From contig DIDN01000068.1 in the NCBI GenBank assembly GCA_002418185.1, positions 1 through 10,888 of the forward strand: DNA of 10,888 nt, given 5' to 3'. A model generated the notes under the pieces. The model saw nothing but the letters and a program-made list of their open reading frames with translations. It did not search any database and was not told the origin of the DNA. Shown here in pieces: positions 7,509 to 10,888 of the stretch (position 1 is its first letter; each line of letters begins with the position of its first letter). The translations under genes were made by a program, and so were the position numbers. This DNA comes from Deltaproteobacteria bacterium UBA5799. Lineage in GTDB: Bacteria; Desulfobacterota; GWC2-55-46.

Positions 7509-7547
7509 ATGCCGTGGAATCCTTTAGGTATTTGCGGCATTTTTTTT
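7509..7547 (+). terminator. Intrinsic terminator just upstream of the diguanylate cyclase gene
   Basis: ATGCCG (7509-7514) pairs with CGGCAT (7535-7540). Inside, AATCC (7518-7522) pairs with GG-ATT (7527-7532) around one bulged T, with a TTTA loop and wobble pairs between the two helices. Eight T residues (7540-7547) follow at once. The position, only 28 bases before the first ATG of the next gene and with no promoter visible in between, suggests attenuation or the end of a small RNA. Confidence 0.8.
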
Positions 7548-7552
7548 GTCTC

Positions 7553-7558
7553 AAGGAG
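7553..7558 (+). promoter_or_regulatory. Consensus ribosome site with unusual spacing
   Basis: AAGGAG is a strong Shine-Dalgarno match but lies 17 bases before the first in-frame ATG (7576). An in-frame ATT codon at 7564 is five bases downstream. The in-frame TTG at 7546 lies upstream of the site, inside the terminator T-tract, and can be dismissed. Confidence 0.6.
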
Positions 7559-7575
7559 CAGCCATTCTCAAGCAG

Positions 7576-9144
7576 ATGGAAAAAAAGGACTGCACCCCGA
7601 AGGTCCTGCCGTCCCTGGACCTCTCCGGCTGGCGCGAATTCCAGAACGGGCTCTCCGCCCTCCTCGGGATGCCGCTCTCGCTCTATGAGCCCGGCGGCGC
7701 ACTTCTCGTCCCGCCGGCAGCGGAGCCTTGCGTCTGCAGGTCCATAGGCGAGACCCCGCGCGGCTCCGAGCTATGCTCTGAAATGATAGGGCGCGTGATA
7801 AGCGAGGCGCTCGAGAAAAAGAGCGTCTATATCCATAAATGCCACGCCAACAAGTATATCTTCGGGATACCCGTATCCATAGACCCGGGCCGCTCGTTCG
7901 TGATAATCGGGGGGCGCACGTACCTCAAGGGGACCGAGATAAGGGACTTCTACGAAGGGGTAATGGGCTACGGCCTGGACGAGCAGGCCGTATTCGCGCT
8001 CCGGGAGGAGATAAACCCGGTCCCGCCCGGCTCGATATTCATGGTCCCGGCAATAGTGAGCGGCATGGCGGCTCCGTTTCTGAAGTGCGTTGTCTTGTCC
8101 TCGGGCCCCCCGGCCCCGGGCGACTCAGGCCTTGCCGGGTTCAAGGGCTTCAAGGCGCTCGAGGAGGTGTACAAGTCGCTCGCGCCGGTCCTGGATAGGG
8201 AAGAGCTCTACGAGACGATACTCGAGAAGTCTTCCGAGCTGGTGGGCGCCGACAGGGGCTCGCTCATGATACTCGACAAGAAGAACAAGGTGCTTTCGGT
8301 AAAGGCCGCCAAGGGCGTGGACAGGCAATCCGTCGAGAACCTGAAAATCAGGGTCGGGGAGGGGATCTCCGGCGCCATCGCGGCAAAGGGCCTGCCGGTC
8401 CTGGTAAGGGACATCGAGGCCGAGGTGCCTGCGTGGAAGAACAAGCCGAGCTACAAGACGAAGTCCTTCATATCCGTCCCGCTCAAGCTGGAGAAGAGGG
8501 TCATAGGCGTCCTTAACGTCTCGGACAAGAGCTCCGGCAGGGTCTTCTCCGAGGAGGACCTCCATCTCCTCAACTCGTTCGCCAACTACGCCTCGATAGC
8601 GCTCGAACGGGGGGCGTACTACAGCATGAGCGAGGAACTGAAGATGCTCTCCATGACCGACCCGCTTACCGGGCTCTTCAACAGGAGGTACTTCAGGGAA
8701 AGGCTCTTCGAGGAGGTGGAGAGGGTCAAGAGGCACAACGAGTGCTTCACCTCCTTCGTCATAGACATAGACAACTTCAAGAGCTTCAACGACAGGTACG
8801 GCCACCTCGCGGGCGACGAGGTCCTCAAGGGGGTTGCGAGGGCCATAAGGGACGCTGTCCGGTCCATGGACGTGGTCGCGCGCTACGGCGGCGAGGAGTT
8901 CGCGGTGATACTCCCCCACACTAACAAGAAGGACGCGTACGTAATCGCCGAGAGGATAAGGAAGGGCGTGCAGGATTACAGGCCCCCCAACGCGGACCGC
9001 GACATATGGCCCACCATCAGCCTGGGCGTGGCCGAGTTCCCCCTGGACGCGAGCCACATCGACGACCTCATAAACAAGGCCGACAAGGCCATGTACCTGG
9101 CAAAGAGGATGGGAAAGAACAAGGTCGTGGTTTATGAAAGATAA
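7576..9144 (+). CDS. PocR-GAF-GGDEF sensor diguanylate cyclase
   Basis: This 522-residue cytoplasmic protein makes cyclic di-GMP from two GTP. Residues about 10-160 resemble the PocR sensory domain: a Cys cluster (Cys52, Cys54, Cys67, Cys89) and YIHKCHANKYIFGIPVSI. PocR domains are predicted to bind small hydrocarbon-type ligands. A GAF domain (about 206-350) runs from LDREELYETIL to the FANYASIALE helix. The GGDEF domain begins at SMTDPLTGLFNRRYF (from 359) and has an intact GGEEF active site at 438-442. RSMD (429-432), exactly five residues upstream, is an intact inhibitory site, so product feedback is expected. No membrane helices are seen. The start is uncertain: ATG 7576 is chosen, but ATT 7564 has better ribosome-site spacing. 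The ATPase gene begins inside its 3' end. Confidence 0.92.
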   Translation: MEKKDCTPKVLPSLDLSGWREFQNGLSALLGMPLSLYEPGGALLVPPAAEPCVCRSIGETPRGSELCSEMIGRVISEALEKKSVYIHKCHANKYIFGIPVSIDPGRSFVIIGGRTYLKGTEIRDFYEGVMGYGLDEQAVFALREEINPVPPGSIFMVPAIVSGMAAPFLKCVVLSSGPPAPGDSGLAGFKGFKALEEVYKSLAPVLDREELYETILEKSSELVGADRGSLMILDKKNKVLSVKAAKGVDRQSVENLKIRVGEGISGAIAAKGLPVLVRDIEAEVPAWKNKPSYKTKSFISVPLKLEKRVIGVLNVSDKSSGRVFSEEDLHLLNSFANYASIALERGAYYSMSEELKMLSMTDPLTGLFNRRYFRERLFEEVERVKRHNECFTSFVIDIDNFKSFNDRYGHLAGDEVLKGVARAIRDAVRSMDVVARYGGEEFAVILPHTNKKDAYVIAERIRKGVQDYRPPNADRDIWPTISLGVAEFPLDASHIDDLINKADKAMYLAKRMGKNKVVVYER

Positions 9145-10888
9145 GACGCTCTTCGACACCTGCCCGGACGGCGAGTTCTTCGGCAGGGCCTCGGAAATAG
9201 ACTACGTCTGCGCGAGGGCCGGGGCCGCCCTGCCCTCCCCCGCCATATTCCTTTTCGGAAGGCGCTGGACCGGGAAGACCGAGGTCCTCAGGCGGGTCTT
9301 CAGGGACCTCTTCTGGGGGCAGGCCAGGGTGGTGCCCCTCTATTACCAGTTCAAGGGAGGGCGGCCCGAGGAGGAGTTCGCCGAGGACTACCTGAAGGAG
9401 GTGCTCAAGCAGTACCTGGCGTTCAGGCTCCGTGACGCGCGGCTCGTGAGAAACGAGCTCACGCTCGACAAGATAGAGGGCATCCTCCTGGACAACGACC
9501 TCTACGACCTCGCGGACCTCGCTGCCGTCCACAGGGAGGCAAGGGAGGCCGGGGACGAGACCGCGGCCCTCCGGAACGCACTCAGGGGCCCGTCGGTCGT
9601 ATCGGCCCGCTCAGGCATCCCGGTATACCTCATACTCGACGACCTTGACCGCGCGGTCTCGGGCGCCGGGCAGAAGGAGGCGCTCGTCGCAAGGGAGCTC
9701 ATGGACTCGCTCGGGCCCTCGTCGTTCGTGGCGTCGGCTTCAGCGAGGCGGCTCCTCGAAGGCGGAGTCTTCAACGGCCCGGCGGAAGTGCTGGAGCTCG
9801 AAGGACTCGACGAAGAGACCGCCTCTTCCATGATGGTGGACCTCTGCCGCCTCTACGGCGCCGTGTTCGACGCCGAGATAGTGAGGCTCGGGGCCCACAG
9901 GCTCGAGGGCAACCCCATGTACATGAGGAACCTCGTATGGGCCGCGGCAAAGGCAGGCGCAGGCCTTGGGACACTCAAGGACTTCGCCGACCTCTACACG
10001 AAGGAGCTTTTCGAGGGCAATACCGGTTTTGCGCTCAAGTCGGCCCTGGGGCTTCGAGGCGTCAACGCCCTCCGTGTCCTGCATGCGTGCTCGGTCGCGA
10101 AAAAACCCCTTACACACGAAGAACTTTCCGCGAGGTTCAGGCACGGGGAGGCCGAGCTCGCCTCCATCGTCGACGCGCTTTCGGCAGCCGGCCTGGTCGA
10201 GACGAGCCTCGGCTCCATCAAATGGGCCGGGGACGCGGCGGTCAGGGACTTCATATACTTCGTATACGAGACCAGGGTCAAGGGCAGGTCCGCGGACGAG
10301 GCGAGGACCTATCTCGCGAGGGAGCTCTTGAAGGAGGGCTTCAGCTTCAGGAGCTCCAGGATTGCGGCGGACCTGAAGGACGAGGCCGCAGAGACCCTCA
10401 AGTCCTTCAACGGCCAGAAAGCCCGGAAGGTCCTCTTCAGCCACCAGGCATTTGCAGCGCGGTTCCAGAAAGGGGCCTTGAAGACCGGGGCCGGCGAAGA
10501 CGGCGAGCTTGCCTTTCCGCAGGTGGTTGGCTGCTTCGATTCCGCGCGGCTCGAGGCAGGCGAGGCCGGCCCCCCGATAATCGTGGCCCACGGCTTCCAG
10601 AACGGGAGGTACGATTCGGGCAACGAGGTCGTCTGGATAACCGCCGTCAAGGACTCGGCCCTGCCCGTCAATATCGGCGACGTCGAGAACTTCCTCCGGA
10701 GGTCCCAGATACTCAGGGAGAACTTCAGGGCCGCGAGGGTCGTCCGCTGGATGGTCTCCAGGGAGGGCTTTACCGCGGAGGCGCAGAAACGGGTCGAGAC
10801 AGAGGGCGTTTTCTCTTCCGATTCCGTCCAGCTGAGGATACTCAGGGAAAACCTCGACCACAGGGCCGGGGCAGCCGGGGCCCGGGGG
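9134..10888 (+). CDS. STAND-like P-loop ATPase, 3' end beyond window
   Basis: The frame stays open for 585 codons from ATG 9134 to the window edge, so the protein is incomplete. It overlaps the diguanylate cyclase gene by 11 bases, with AAGG nine bases upstream, which implies translational coupling. FFGRASEID (about 15-23) resembles the FxGRxxE box before the nucleotide site of STAND and archaeal-type ATPases. Walker A is GRRWTGKT (42-49), and Walker B is VYLILDDLD (164-172). A GNP motif (259-261) marks the helical lid. Residues about 308-365 look like a winged helix (PLTHEELSARF). The C-terminal part (about 475-560), with VVWITAVKDS and GDVENFLRR, resembles a restriction-endonuclease-like fold, but Ala504 sits where the catalytic Glu of ExK is expected. 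No specific family is recognised. Codon use matches its neighbours. Confidence 0.82.
   Translation, partial: MKDKTLFDTCPDGEFFGRASEIDYVCARAGAALPSPAIFLFGRRWTGKTEVLRRVFRDLFWGQARVVPLYYQFKGGRPEEEFAEDYLKEVLKQYLAFRLRDARLVRNELTLDKIEGILLDNDLYDLADLAAVHREAREAGDETAALRNALRGPSVVSARSGIPVYLILDDLDRAVSGAGQKEALVARELMDSLGPSSFVASASARRLLEGGVFNGPAEVLELEGLDEETASSMMVDLCRLYGAVFDAEIVRLGAHRLEGNPMYMRNLVWAAAKAGAGLGTLKDFADLYTKELFEGNTGFALKSALGLRGVNALRVLHACSVAKKPLTHEELSARFRHGEAELASIVDALSAAGLVETSLGSIKWAGDAAVRDFIYFVYETRVKGRSADEARTYLARELLKEGFSFRSSRIAADLKDEAAETLKSFNGQKARKVLFSHQAFAARFQKGALKTGAGEDGELAFPQVVGCFDSARLEAGEAGPPIIVAHGFQNGRYDSGNEVVWITAVKDSALPVNIGDVENFLRRSQILRENFRAARVVRWMVSREGFTAEAQKRVETEGVFSSDSVQLRILRENLDHRAGAAGARG

Larger units (their letters stand above)
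7259..7575 (+). other. Gene-free regulatory stretch before the diguanylate cyclase gene
   Basis: These 317 bases carry no credible gene. In order they hold weak post-secF hairpins (7257-7325), an AT-richer segment with a promoter-like pair (7366-7394), a small hairpin GTTGA/TCAAC (7428-7432 with 7440-7444), a GC-rich segment (7461-7503) that can fold locally, a strong intrinsic terminator (7509-7547), and a consensus ribosome site (7553-7558). I compared the 7400-7510 segment by eye with c-di-GMP, fluoride, TPP, glycine, cobalamin and guanidine riboswitch cores and with 4.5S and 6S RNA, and saw no match. It is best read as a small RNA gene or an attenuated leader. Confidence 0.6.

Noticed and set aside
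7501..7547. Fluoride-type riboswitch suggested by GGCGATGG
   Set aside because: The rest of the fluoride aptamer (the CTGATGA segment and closing pairings) is missing, and the bases belong to the terminator.
7505..7747. Leader peptide frame spanning the terminator
   Set aside because: ATG 7505 has only a weak ribosome site, and the frame runs 170 bases into the diguanylate cyclase gene out of frame, as chance frames do at this GC content.
8125..9159. Long minus-strand open frame opposite the GGDEF gene
   Set aside because: Its translation has no domain motif, and the opposite strand encodes clear GAF and GGDEF domains throughout.
9740..10861. Long open frame on the minus strand (about 373 codons)
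   Set aside because: It is antisense to the ATPase gene, has no recognisable motif, and arises from high-GC codon bias. The plus frame carries the GNP motif and the overlap with its neighbour.

Overview
This is a high-GC window, densely coded on the plus strand, with frequent AGG (Arg) and ATA (Ile) codons. The gene order spoIID-like, queA, tgt, yajC, secD, secF, next to a monohaem c-type cytochrome and a PocR-GAF-GGDEF protein, suggests a Gram-negative, respiring bacterium of the deltaproteobacterial or Nitrospirota type, perhaps an uncultured lineage. That placement is inferred from gene content and codon habit, not from a marker-gene search. Every gene called lies on the plus strand. No tRNA, rRNA, CRISPR array, insertion sequence or phage gene was seen.

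Bases 1-1880 hold three envelope genes: a small secreted monohaem cytochrome c, a two-helix DUF2065 membrane protein, and a SpoIID/LytB-family protein that is probably a lipoprotein. Bases 1942-7258 hold the conserved queuosine and protein-export block. QueA and Tgt act in tRNA queuosine modification. YajC, SecD and SecF form the accessory part of the Sec translocon. Internal signals appear to subdivide the block: promoter-like -10 elements precede queA and tgt, and a strong intrinsic terminator plus a second large hairpin separate yajC from secD.

Bases 7259-7575 are the only long gene-free stretch. It holds one or two weak post-secF hairpins, a plausible promoter, and about 110 bases of possible leader ending in a convincing intrinsic terminator. 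That terminator ends only 28 bases before the first ATG of the next gene. This looks like either a small RNA gene or an attenuated leader.

Bases 7576-10888 hold a two-gene unit. The first gene encodes a PocR-GAF-GGDEF diguanylate cyclase with intact active and inhibitory sites. The second overlaps it by 11 bases, stays open for 585 codons to the window edge, and encodes a STAND-like P-loop ATPase with a predicted winged helix and a C-terminal region resembling a restriction-endonuclease fold that has lost a key acidic residue. This coupled pair, with the riboregulator-like leader in front, is the best candidate here for an undescribed signalling system.
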